From NCBI GenBank assembly GCA_934098445.1, contig CAKOOW010000021.1, forward strand, positions 1-20,601: a DNA stretch of 20,601 nucleotides. Direction: 5' to 3'. The position numbers and the translations under genes are program-made. Below the pieces are notes generated by a model that saw only the letters and a list, made by a program, of their open reading frames with translations, was not told where the DNA came from and searched no databases. This DNA is from an uncultured Bacilli bacterium (GTDB taxonomy: Bacteria > Bacillota_I > Bacilli_A > RF39 > UBA660). Below, piece by piece: positions 8,292 through 14,964 of this stretch; within the stretch, counting starts at the first letter, position 1; each line of letters starts with the position of its first letter.

Positions 8292-8920
8292 TTAATTAAT
8301 AGCAACACCATCTACATATAATTTATATCCATTAAAGTCAATATTGCTATTAGAACTATCTTCATTGTCCAATGAAGTAACATAACTATCACCAGTAAGC
8401 TTAATCTTTGATGACTTATCTAAAGTTAAATTAATCTCATGAGCTTTCTTGTCCCCATTAATTATCCCTGTATAAGAAGAATTACTAGTTAAAGACATTG
8501 ATAAAGTTGAAATTGTATCAACAACAATATTACCCGTTACTTTTTGATTCTTTAAATATAAAGTAACCTCTCCACCATCAGAGTCACCAGTCTTCGTAAC
8601 TGTAACCCCATCAAGCGAAGATGTTATCTTGCCACTTACGCTAATAGCATTTTCATCACTATTATCTGAGCTATATGTTCCAGATGTAACTTTCTCATCA
8701 GTTGTTATTTCTTTAACCGCACTATAACTTGCTTGACTACCGCCATTCATCTGCATTCCTGGTCCATTAGAGCCACTATTGCTATTTATAACTTTATTAA
8801 TTAGCACTAAACTACCGACCGATAAAACCTCCGTTACAACAATAATTCCTAAAATATTAATAATAACCTTGTCTTTGCTGCAAAAAGTTTCTTTAAAAGT
8901 TTTTTATTAAAACCAGACAT
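8292..8920 (-). pseudogene. Surface beta-helix-type protein, shortened and frameshifted
   Basis: The long frame (171 codons, from GTG 8807) is Ser/Thr/Gly/Asn-rich and ends NIDFNGYKLYVDG, the end of a right-handed beta-helix/carbohydrate-binding-like surface family I recognise from Clostridia (typical text: TSGTYSSDNSDENAISVSG, then VTVTKTGDSDGG). Family members usually carry many more beta-strand repeats between those two blocks, so this copy is short. Upstream in the same frame lies a hydrophobic segment (VIINILGIIVVTEVLSVGSL) with no start codon before a stop at 8904-8906. In the neighbouring frame, ATG 8918-8920 begins MSGFNKKLLKKLF and then runs to a stop. One extra T in the run at 8882-8886 joins them as KKLFCSKDKVIINILG, restoring a membrane anchor. 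I infer a one-base frameshift: a decayed gene, slippage-switched gene or sequencing error. Confidence 0.72.
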
Positions 8921-9108
8921 TACTAAATTATCTTTCAGGAAAACCTATCTTTTATCTAGTAATTATTTATTGTTTATATAATACCTTTTTTCTAGTTTTT
9001 TATTAGTACATAGTTAAAAAGTCTTGTCATTATGACTAACATAAGTTGATATACTATATACCTAAAACAAAATAAATCTTTAAAAGCTCTTCATTATTAT
9101 ATATAGGC
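8921..9108. other. Non-coding gap between surface protein and Nudix gene
   Basis: This AT-rich spacer has no convincing gene. It holds a small palindrome TAGGCCTA near 9105 and a TATTATATAA stretch that could serve as -10 for the frameshifted gene, without a good -35. A weak hairpin (AGTC/GACT) followed by TTTTT on the minus strand near 9015-9037 may end the Nudix transcript. Confidence 0.4.
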
Positions 9109-9513
9109 CTATTTAATTAGCTTTCTTTCTAAACAATAAGGCACAACTTTATGTTTTAAAGTATTAGAAAGTATCTCTTCACCTTTGTCAGTCTGATACC
9201 ATAAAAATTTTTCAATTTCCAACGATGTTGAAAGCCCTCCTTTTAACACACCATTATATCTAAAAACATAGAAATGAATAGGTGTCACTCCGTCGCTAGT
9301 AGCAATCTCATCAAATTCCATTACTAAATCTAACGCATTTTCATCAAATAATGCTTGGTCCCCTAATTCTTCATGACATTCTCTTATAGCAGCTTCTAAT
9401 GGAGTCTCACCAGCTTCTACTTTACCACCTATCATCTGATAAGTTGGTCTTTTTCGCGGTTTATCAATCAACAAACTATCATCTTTAAAAAACATTGTTC
9501 CTACTACTTTCAT
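9109..9513 (-). CDS. Nudix hydrolase (MutT-like, 134 aa)
   Basis: This single-domain Nudix protein hydrolyses a nucleoside-diphosphate-X compound; the substrate is not determinable. The Nudix box (G-x5-E-x7-REUxEExGU) sits at G30-D52: GGKVEAGETPLEAAIRECHEELGD. All metal-binding Glu (E45, E48, E49) are present; the last hydrophobic position is Asp. MKVVGTMFFKDDSLLIDKPR is a normal first strand pair. The start is supported by GAAAGG about 8 nt upstream. A TATTAT-type -10 lies at about 9533-9541, inside a larger inverted repeat (ATAATATTA at 9535-9543 and again at 9562-9570). The gene has a 65-nt gap from the upstream DUF1287 gene and so probably its own transcript. It is one of three Nudix-fold proteins within 3 kb. 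Confidence 0.88.
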   Translation of the reverse strand: MKVVGTMFFKDDSLLIDKPRKRPTYQMIGGKVEAGETPLEAAIRECHEELGDQALFDENALDLVMEFDEIATSDGVTPIHFYVFRYNGVLKGGLSTSLEIEKFLWYQTDKGEEILSNTLKHKVVPYCLERKLIK

Positions 9514-9578
9514 ATTTTTTTCCTTTCTTACACTATAATATTACAAAATACCAATCGCCAAATAATATTATCAGTATA

Positions 9579-10238
9579 TTAGCTTATTCTAAAATGCCCT
9601 TTAATATCATTCTTACGACTACTTAAAATATCTTCTTCATATTCTTCTTGATAAGGTCGTTCATGATGAATAACATAAGGTATACCTTTTTTATTTCTTT
9701 TATCCGATACTATTCCTATATGGGTATTGAAAACCACTATATCTCCACCTTGCCAATCTTTTATGTCGTTAATATCAGTAGTTAAATTAATACTATTATC
9801 TTGAAAATAAATTAACAAATTTCTCACTCTTCGATAATCAATATTCTTATCTCTAACCTCAATATTATATTTATCAGGATTATTTTTAATATCTTCATTA
9901 ACTAGTTCTCTTAAATCATATCCAGCGCCTCGAAGCCCAAAAGCTACCACATCGGTACAAACCCCGTACCCATCATCAGGATAACCTCCTGCATAATATT
10001 TGCTTTCATACTTAGGTTTAGTAGCTATATAATCTCTAACAGTATTTAAAATATCTGTTTGATCATCAATTCCATCATTATCTTTATCAACCAGACTCTT
10101 ATAAGTCTCTATTCCAAAATAGCTATTATCGTATTTAGTCTTATTACCAATCTTCCCAGTATAAATTTTAAAACCAATAAAAGCCATTATTCCTAACAAA
10201 CCAATTACTAATAAAATACTTAAGATTTTCTTTTTCAT
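9579..10238 (-). CDS. DUF1287 exported protein (YiiQ-like, NlpC/P60-type fold)
   Basis: The protein has 219 residues. An N-terminal TM/signal segment (4-24) is followed by DKDNDGIDDQTD (51-62), an EF-hand-like Asp loop, and then the DUF1287 domain. Hallmarks are GVCTDVVAFGLRGAGYDLRELV (Cys94), NPDKYN, DKNIDYRRVRNLLIYF, WQGGDIVVFNTHIGIVSDKR (His173), GIPYVIHHERP (His191) and GHFRI at the end. Cys94, His173 and the following polar residues fit a papain-like amidase arrangement, so a cell-wall amidase or peptidase role outside the membrane is likely. It starts inside the stop of the upstream Nudix gene (ATGA overlap), showing translational coupling with an unrelated cytoplasmic enzyme. The family assignment is strong; the enzymatic activity is inferred. 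Confidence 0.88.
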   Translation of the reverse strand: MKKKILSILLVIGLLGIMAFIGFKIYTGKIGNKTKYDNSYFGIETYKSLVDKDNDGIDDQTDILNTVRDYIATKPKYESKYYAGGYPDDGYGVCTDVVAFGLRGAGYDLRELVNEDIKNNPDKYNIEVRDKNIDYRRVRNLLIYFQDNSINLTTDINDIKDWQGGDIVVFNTHIGIVSDKRNKKGIPYVIHHERPYQEEYEEDILSSRKNDIKGHFRIS

Positions 10239-10708
10239 AGTTTCTTCAATCTTTCCATATCTTTCTCTTCATCAATTTTAATGACACTAAATTTTATTCC
10301 TTCTCTATAATTATCAAGAGCCACTCTTTCAAAACCAATAACATCTTCAGGTAACTCTTCTAAATTAATCCATTTAAGTTCTTGACATTTATTAGGTTCA
10401 TTAATCTTAATTATTCCTCCGTAGTTTTTAATCACAAAATAAACATCATAATAAGGTTTTAAATTCTTATTAATTCGATTTACTACAAACGTATCTTCTA
10501 TGTCATCAGAACTTATATCTATATCTAATTCTTCTTTAGCTTCTCTAGTTAAAGCATCTATAGCATTTTCTTCCTTATCAAGATGACCAGCCGGAAGTCC
10601 TAAAAAATTAGGCCATAACTTACTACCCCATCTTCTTTGAAATAATACTTCTCCTTTTTCATTCTTAATAATCATATAAACTGCTGACAAAAATTCTGCT
10701 CTAGCCAT
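10235..10708 (-). CDS. Nudix hydrolase (157 aa)
   Basis: I start at ATG 10708 (MARAEFLSAVYMIIKN) because GAGGAG lies 9 nt upstream; a TTG three codons earlier falls in the spacer. The Nudix box is at about 41-63: GHLDKEENAIDALTREAKEELDI, with E56, E59 and E60 in place and Asp where the box Gly usually is. LPAGHLD and LFQRRWGSKLWPNFLGLP resemble cytoplasmic Nudix enzymes acting on small nucleotide substrates. The length suits a MutT/ADP-ribose-pyrophosphatase-size enzyme. TATAAT at 10731-10736 (minus) gives a promoter right before it; the -35 is poor. Its stop overlaps the DUF1287 start by 4 nt. The substrate is unknown. Confidence 0.88.
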   Translation of the reverse strand: MARAEFLSAVYMIIKNEKGEVLFQRRWGSKLWPNFLGLPAGHLDKEENAIDALTREAKEELDIDISSDDIEDTFVVNRINKNLKPYYDVYFVIKNYGGIIKINEPNKCQELKWINLEELPEDVIGFERVALDNYREGIKFSVIKIDEEKDMERLKKL

Positions 10709-10754
10709 TAAAACCAACTCCTCTAATTTAATTATAACATAATTAACATTTCTA

Positions 10755-11267
10755 TTAATGGACTAACACTAATTTCTTAGTCACATCATAGGAAGCAAAA
10801 AAACTTAAAGAATTTATAGATACATAATTATCATCATAGCCAAACTTGATACCAATTCCCCCAGAATTTACCCAACTAGCTAAATTTCCAGAATAATCAT
10901 CAACCAAAATAGCATCTTTAGCCTTAACTATATCACACTTTTCTACTCCATTAGGAACACATATAATACTTATATCATCATTTTTACTTCTAATATAATT
11001 TACCTTAGCAATCATTTCTCCTAAAGAATTAACAGTCGTTAAAATAGCTGGTCTAAATACTCCCTCTCCACTAATCTTTTTAATATTTTGAAAAGCATCA
11101 TTCAATTCGGAAGAACTATCTAATAAATCATTCCAATCAATATTCTGATAAAATCTAATAACTTCATTTCTATTTTTTAAATTAATCCCCAAATCATCCA
11201 TCATCTTATAACTAACACTAATAGTATCTTTAATTACTCCATCAAAATCAATATATAAATTAATCAT
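10755..11267 (-). CDS. HAD-superfamily 5'-nucleotidase-like phosphatase
   Basis: The protein has 170 residues and is cytoplasmic. HAD motif I is YIDFDGVIKD (nucleophile D7, acid D9). Motif II is probably the Thr pair in PAILTTVNS. The motif III region is NGVEKCDIVKAKDAIL, and motif IV is LVDDYSGNLASW (two Asp), followed by GGIGIKFG. The compact size and the motif IV style 'VDD...N...W...GG' fit the 5'(3')-deoxyribonucleotidase-like branch, so a nucleoside monophosphate is a plausible substrate. AAAGGG before the ATG confirms the start. Its upstream region carries a 13-of-15 match to the operator in the adjacent NrtR-type gene's promoter, so repression by that regulator is likely. This would link the enzyme to pyridine- or other nucleotide turnover (inference). 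Confidence 0.8.
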   Translation of the reverse strand: MINLYIDFDGVIKDTISVSYKMMDDLGINLKNRNEVIRFYQNIDWNDLLDSSSELNDAFQNIKKISGEGVFRPAILTTVNSLGEMIAKVNYIRSKNDDISIICVPNGVEKCDIVKAKDAILVDDYSGNLASWVNSGGIGIKFGYDDNYVSINSLSFFASYDVTKKLVLVH

Positions 11268-11285
11268 ATTATCCCTTTCTTATAA

Positions 11286-11300
11286 GCGTATTTCATACAC
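11286..11300. promoter_or_regulatory. Candidate NrtR operator upstream of the HAD gene
   Basis: GCGTATTTCATACAC differs at two positions from the perfect palindrome GTGTATTTTATACAC in the regulator's own promoter. It directly abuts a TATAAG -10-like box (11281 side), so it occupies the -35/-10 spacer as in the other copy. Confidence 0.65.
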
Positions 11301-11311
11301 ATTAAATTCGA

Positions 11312-11340
11312 ATATAAAATGTATTATTACTAATACACTT
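11312..11340 (-). terminator. Probable terminator of the NrtR-type gene
   Basis: The minus-strand RNA forms a perfect 7-bp stem, UGUAUUA / UAAUACA, extendable with a G-U pair. It has the GNRA-type loop GUAA and then UUUUAUAUU, 7 nt after the stop. Its half-sites also resemble the operator (TGTAT and ATACAC), so it might instead or also bind the regulator. Confidence 0.5.
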
Positions 11341-11346
11341 ATTATT

Positions 11347-11997
11347 CTAATTCTTAAATCTATATAATTTTGCCGGTTTTTTCCCATTAAAAATGGCATC
11401 TTTTTTTACGTCACAAATTATCCCATCATTTAATAACTTTTTTCGAAAATTTCTTCTATCCAGCTCTTTATTTAATAACTTTTCATAAACTTTTTGTAAT
11501 TCTGGTAAAGTAAATTCATCAGGTAACAAATCTTTTAAAATATTACTATTTAATATTTTTTCTTTTAAAATCAATATCGATTTATCTATTATTTTATTAT
11601 GATCATAAGCTAAAGTCGGTATACTATTTATCGGAAAGAAATCAGCATTAGAAGTTTTTAAAGTCTCTTTTTGAAGTTTTATTCCCTCAACATTAATAAC
11701 TCCTAGAAAAGAAATACCAATCATTCTTTGCAAATTACTTCTCTTAACATCATCAAAAACTCCAGATAATTCTACATTAATATTTACTAAACCAGTCTTT
11801 TCTTTTAACTCTCTTTTGGCCGCTACTTCCAAGGTTTCATTATTGTACATTGCTCCACCCGGTAAGGCCCAATAATCTTTATAAGGTTCATTTGTTCGTT
11901 TAACAAGCAAAATTTTTACATCGCCTTTATCGACGGTAAACAATGTTGTAATTACATGAACCCCAATATTCTTATATAACTTATTACTTAGTTCCAT
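11347..11997 (-). CDS. NrtR-type transcriptional regulator (Nudix domain plus winged helix)
   Basis: The protein has 216 residues. Residues 10-145 are a Nudix fold (GVHVITTLFTVDKGDVKILLVKR near the start, then YWALPGGAMYNNETLEVAAKREL). The Nudix box is degenerate: K67 stands where the second Glu of REUxEE should be (RELKEKTGL), so hydrolysis is unlikely and the domain probably senses a ligand, ADP-ribose in characterised NrtR proteins. Residues 157-216 are the typical C-terminal winged helix: LPDEFTLPELQKVYEKLLNK, LDRRNFRKKLL, and KKPAKLYRF at the very end. The gene has a consensus promoter whose spacer is a perfect palindrome, indicating autorepression. NrtR regulators usually control NAD salvage or sugar genes; here the likely targets are itself and the HAD gene. 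The start is supported by AAGGAGAAAGT before the ATG. Confidence 0.9.
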   Translation of the reverse strand: MELSNKLYKNIGVHVITTLFTVDKGDVKILLVKRTNEPYKDYWALPGGAMYNNETLEVAAKRELKEKTGLVNINVELSGVFDDVKRSNLQRMIGISFLGVINVEGIKLQKETLKTSNADFFPINSIPTLAYDHNKIIDKSILILKEKILNSNILKDLLPDEFTLPELQKVYEKLLNKELDRRNFRKKLLNDGIICDVKKDAIFNGKKPAKLYRFKN

Positions 11998-12017
11998 TAC
12001 TTTCTCCTTACATTTAT

Positions 12018-12046
12018 ATTATATGTGTATTTTATACACTTGTCAA
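12018..12046 (-). promoter_or_regulatory. Consensus promoter of the NrtR-type gene
   Basis: A perfect TTGACA (12041-12046) and a perfect TATAAT (12018-12023) are separated by 17 nt on the minus strand. It is the strongest promoter in the window, as expected for a repressed gene. Confidence 0.92.
12025..12039. promoter_or_regulatory. Operator palindrome inside the NrtR promoter spacer
   Basis: GTGTAT-TTT-ATACAC is a perfect 6-3-6 inverted repeat lying exactly between the -35 and -10 boxes. A bound dimer there would block polymerase, so autoregulation is the simplest reading. Confidence 0.82.
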
Positions 12047-12060
12047 TCTATAAAAAAAGT

Positions 12061-12339
12061 TTATTTTCTTTTTTTACTATCTTTAATTCGAAAGATAATA
12101 ATCAAGACTAATACCATTAAAGATAAAACCAATTCTAACATTGAAGTGAATTTTAACATATTATCATTTGTACAAAGATATGCATACAAAACATACGACA
12201 AATAACTTATTGTCCCTATTACCCATGAAGAAATGCTTAAATCTTCCGAGCTTTTACTAATTAATAACTGTGTTATCTGAGGTCCATAAGAAATCAATGT
12301 ACAAATGGAAACTATACTTAATAAAATATTAGCTAACAT
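12061..12339 (-). CDS. PQ-loop half-transporter (SemiSWEET-like)
   Basis: I start at ATG 12339 (92 aa, MLANILLSIV) with GAGG 9 nt upstream, inside the end of the upstream gene. The protein has three TM helices: about 1-19, 38-56 and 66-84, ending in a basic tail (RIKDSKKRK). The PQ motif is in SYGPQITQLLISKSSEDLSISSW, the signature loop with following Ser-rich turn typical of PQ-loop/MtN3 proteins. One three-helix unit of about 90 residues is the SemiSWEET size; such proteins dimerise to carry small solutes such as sugars. The substrate is unknown. It overlaps the tag gene by 11 nt and so is co-translated with it. Confidence 0.85.
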   Translation of the reverse strand: MLANILLSIVSICTLISYGPQITQLLISKSSEDLSISSWVIGTISYLSYVLYAYLCTNDNMLKFTSMLELVLSLMVLVLIIIFRIKDSKKRK

Positions 12340-12886
12340 CCTTATCAACCTCTTTTCTATATAAATAACATTCTTTTTGATGACTATTAATCACCCCAAT
12401 AGCTTGTAAATATGAATAAATAATCGTACTACCGACAAACTTCATCCCTCGTTTTTGTAAATCTAAAGAAATATCATCACTTAAACTAGAAGTTGTCTTA
12501 TCATTTTCATAAATAATCTCCCCCTTAGTAAAAGTCTTTAAATAATTATAAAAACTACCATATTCTAAAACAATTTTCTTAAATATTATAGCATTATTTA
12601 CACTAGCTCTTATCTTCAATTTATTTCTTATAATATCTTTATTATTAATAAGTTCTTCTATTTTTTTATCATCATAATTAATTATTCTATCTATATTAAA
12701 ATCATCATAAACTTTCCTAAAAGCTTCTCTTTTATTTAAAACACACTCCCAAGATAATCCCGCTTGAAAACTCTCTAAAATTAACATTTCCAATAAATAC
12801 TTATCATCTGTATTTAATACTCCCCATTCTTCATCATGATATTTTATATACTTAGGATTATTCTCATTACACCAACTACATCTCAT
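12329..12886 (-). CDS. tag: DNA-3-methyladenine glycosylase I
   Basis: This base-excision repair enzyme removes 3-methyladenine from alkylated DNA. It has 185 residues, the family length. The start MRCSWCNENNPKYIKYHDEEWG matches Tag. The Tag zinc-site residues are at their usual positions: Cys3, His17, His169 and Cys173 (NSHQKECY). Glu38, the base-recognition residue in Tag, lies in LILESFQAGLSW, and RGMKFVGSTIIYSYLQAIG is the conserved C-terminal segment. The SD is weak (GATGG, 7 nt before the ATG). It is followed by the PQ-loop gene with 11 nt overlap. Upstream, a 39-nt gap separates it from the unknown 188-residue gene, so the three may be one operon. Confidence 0.95.
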   Translation of the reverse strand: MRCSWCNENNPKYIKYHDEEWGVLNTDDKYLLEMLILESFQAGLSWECVLNKREAFRKVYDDFNIDRIINYDDKKIEELINNKDIIRNKLKIRASVNNAIIFKKIVLEYGSFYNYLKTFTKGEIIYENDKTTSSLSDDISLDLQKRGMKFVGSTIIYSYLQAIGVINSHQKECYLYRKEVDKDVS

Positions 12887-12925
12887 AAATTACCATCATT
12901 TCTAAATAATTTTTATAAATAAACT

Positions 12926-13492
12926 CTATAACTTTTTACTATCTATAATTCTAAACTTTCTTCTAAAGTAATCAATCATCTCAGGAAGAACATTACTTCC
13001 TATCTCTTTTATTTTATAATTATCTCTCATTAAATCAAATAAATAACCTTCTCCATAAGAATCACTCAAGTACTTAATTATTAAAACACTAGCTAAATAG
13101 CCATTAAAAACATCTTTTCTTTGAAATATTTCTTTATCACTAACCGCACTATTCCACCAACCAGTCCCATAAGCTGCATTAGCATGTACACAAGTACAAG
13201 ATAAATTACAATCTGGCTCAAAGAACCCTAAACTATATTCAGGAGGATTTTTCCCATAAAAACTTATATACCTATCTTTCCAAACATCTTTTTCTGTTAC
13301 CACATCATAAATCTCAAAACAAATCTTTTCTAGCTTATCAACATTAAATATTTTTCGATAAAGTTTAAATTTTTCTAACGTATTTTCTAAAATAAAATCT
13401 CCTAAGGATTTACCATCTAAAAAGGTATTCAGCTTAATAAATTCTTCAGATAAACTTATTCTTATTTCCTCATTATCAATTAATACTTTCAT
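12926..13492 (-). CDS. Uncharacterised 188-residue protein with a Cys/Trp motif
   Basis: I do not recognise this family. No signal peptide or TM segment is seen. Residues 1-80 are mixed alpha/beta. Residues about 82-112 hold YSLGFFEPDCNLSCTCVHAN followed by AAYGTGWWNSAVSD, with three Cys and a His in nine residues and a WW pair. The C-terminal part (YLASVLIIKYLSDSYGEGYLFDLMRDN..., then VLPEMIDYF) resembles the helical tail that follows the active site in gluzincin-type peptidases ('YL...YG...L..L'), but there is no HExxH, so this is only a loose likeness. AAAGG and AGGAG lie upstream of the ATG. It follows the SPFH terminator and precedes tag by 39 nt, so it probably starts that operon. Confidence 0.6.
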   Translation of the reverse strand: MKVLIDNEEIRISLSEEFIKLNTFLDGKSLGDFILENTLEKFKLYRKIFNVDKLEKICFEIYDVVTEKDVWKDRYISFYGKNPPEYSLGFFEPDCNLSCTCVHANAAYGTGWWNSAVSDKEIFQRKDVFNGYLASVLIIKYLSDSYGEGYLFDLMRDNYKIKEIGSNVLPEMIDYFRRKFRIIDSKKL

Positions 13493-13549
13493 AATAAAGG
13501 TCCTTTCTCCTGATTTTATTGTTCACCATCATTTTACCATACTCCAAAG

Positions 13550-13577
13550 AAAAAAGGTCCTTTTAAAATGAACCTTT
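13550..13577 (-). terminator. Terminator of the NfeD-SPFH operon
   Basis: The minus-strand stem AAAGGUUC / GGACCUUU (8 bp, one U-G), a 9-nt loop and UUUUUU lie right after the stop at 13581. Confidence 0.85.
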
Positions 13578-13580
13578 ATA

Positions 13581-14474
13581 TTACTTATTATCTTTCTTAT
13601 CTTCTTTAAAAGCTTCTTTTAATACTGTCCCTGCTGTTACTAAATTCTGTAAATCACTTGGTACGATTATCTTAGTCGAATTACCATTAGCAACCTCAAC
13701 CATAGCATCATAACTCTTTAGTTTAAGAACAGCTTCATCAACATCAGCTTCTTTTAATAACTTTAAGGCATCAGCCTTAGCAGCCGAAACTTTTAAAATA
13801 GCTTGAGCTTCACCTTCAGCCTCACGAATATGCGTTTCTCTTTTTGCATCTGCTCTTAAAATAGCACTTTCTTTTTCACCTTCTGCAATCAAAATTGCTG
13901 CTTTTTTCTCGCCCTCAGCTTGAAGAATCTTTTCACGACGTTCACGTTCCGCACGCATTTGTTTTTCCATAGCTTCTTGAATATCCTTTGGTGGAATAAT
14001 ATTCTTTACTTCCACACGATTAACCTTAATTCCCCAAGGATCAGTAGCTTCATCTAAAATAGCACGCATCTTAGAATTAATAATATCACGACTAGTCAAA
14101 GTTTGATCTAATTCTAATTCGCCAATAATATTTCTTAAAGTTGTAGCAGTTAAATTTTCAATTGCATTTACTGGATTTTCAACTCCATAAGTATATAACT
14201 TCGGATCCGTAATCTGAAAATAAACTACCGTATCAATCTGCATTGTAACATTATCTTTTGTAATAACTGGTTGAGGTGCAAAATCTTTTACGATTTCTTT
14301 CAACGTAACATCATTAGCAACCCTATCTATAAAAGGTATTACATAATGTAACCCTGTTTGCATAGTGGTATGATAGCTTCCCAATCTTTCTACTACTTTA
14401 GCTCTTGATTGTGGAATAATTTTTATTCCCAACGCAATCACTAATAAAATAACAATTAAAACAATCCATCCCAT
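13581..14474 (-). CDS. SPFH/stomatin-family membrane protein (QmcA/paraslipin-like)
   Basis: The protein has 297 residues. An N-terminal membrane segment (2-19) leads into an SPFH domain (about 20-175): IIPQSRAKVVERLGSYHTTM, GLHYVIPFIDRVANDV, PQPVITKDNVTMQIDTVVYFQITDP, then ATTLRNIIGELELDQTLTSRD. A long Ala/Glu/Lys/Arg coiled coil (about 170-235) has repeated AEGEKKAAILIAEGEKESAILRA. This layout is standard for slipins, which oligomerise into membrane microdomain scaffolds. It starts 1 nt after the stop of the NfeD gene; NfeD plus slipin is a well-known conserved pair, and NfeD's OB domain is thought to contact the slipin. It has its own terminator. Confidence 0.94.
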   Translation of the reverse strand: MGWIVLIVILLVIALGIKIIPQSRAKVVERLGSYHTTMQTGLHYVIPFIDRVANDVTLKEIVKDFAPQPVITKDNVTMQIDTVVYFQITDPKLYTYGVENPVNAIENLTATTLRNIIGELELDQTLTSRDIINSKMRAILDEATDPWGIKVNRVEVKNIIPPKDIQEAMEKQMRAERERREKILQAEGEKKAAILIAEGEKESAILRADAKRETHIREAEGEAQAILKVSAAKADALKLLKEADVDEAVLKLKSYDAMVEVANGNSTKIIVPSDLQNLVTAGTVLKEAFKEDKKDNK

Positions 14475-14475
14475 A

Positions 14476-14901
14476 TTAATTTTTCTCCTCTATCTTTTGG
14501 CATTTAAGTTTAACACCTTCTATCGCTAGTATTCTCACTTTGCTATTAACTTCAATCTTCTTATCACTAATGGCACTCCATCTCTTACCATCGACTTTAA
14601 CTTCACCAATTCCAAATGGATTTATCTCTTCCGTAACAATACCAGCATCCCCAATAACTCTATCTAAATTAGTTGGTATCATCTTTTTATTCTTCACTTT
14701 CATTAAGATATTTCTAAGTATAACAAGTGAAATTACACTTACTAAGACAAATACCCCCATCTGTAAAGAAATATTATCACAAACTAAACTAACAAAGAAA
14801 CTAGCAATAGCGCCAAGAGCAAACCAAAGAGTCAGTAAATTAACAGTCATCAGTTCCACTAAAACTAACACAATAAACAACACTAACCAAGTAAATGTCA
14901 T
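14476..14901 (-). CDS. NfeD-like membrane protein with C-terminal OB fold
   Basis: The protein has 141 residues with three hydrophobic helices (about 4-22, 25-40 and 46-65). A soluble NfeD OB domain follows (about 75-140): IGDAGIVTEEINPFGIGEVKVDGKRW is the family motif, followed by KIEVNSKVRILAIEGVKLKC. It is the short membrane form without the N-terminal protease domain, always paired with a slipin. The RBS is AGGTGG before the ATG; a TATAAT -10 lies about 26-31 nt upstream of the ATG, with a weak -35. It is the first gene of a two-gene operon. Confidence 0.92.
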   Translation of the reverse strand: MTFTWLVLFIVLVLVELMTVNLLTLWFALGAIASFFVSLVCDNISLQMGVFVLVSVISLVILRNILMKVKNKKMIPTNLDRVIGDAGIVTEEINPFGIGEVKVDGKRWSAISDKKIEVNSKVRILAIEGVKLKCQKIEEKN

Positions 14902-14964
14902 AACAAACCCACCTACCTACTTCAATTATACTATAATTCTTATCTTTTTAGGATAAATCTTATC

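Noticed and set aside
14540..14956. Plus-strand frame of 138 codons opposite the NfeD gene
   Set aside because: It mirrors the codons of a confidently identified NfeD gene, with no promoter or ribosome site of its own.
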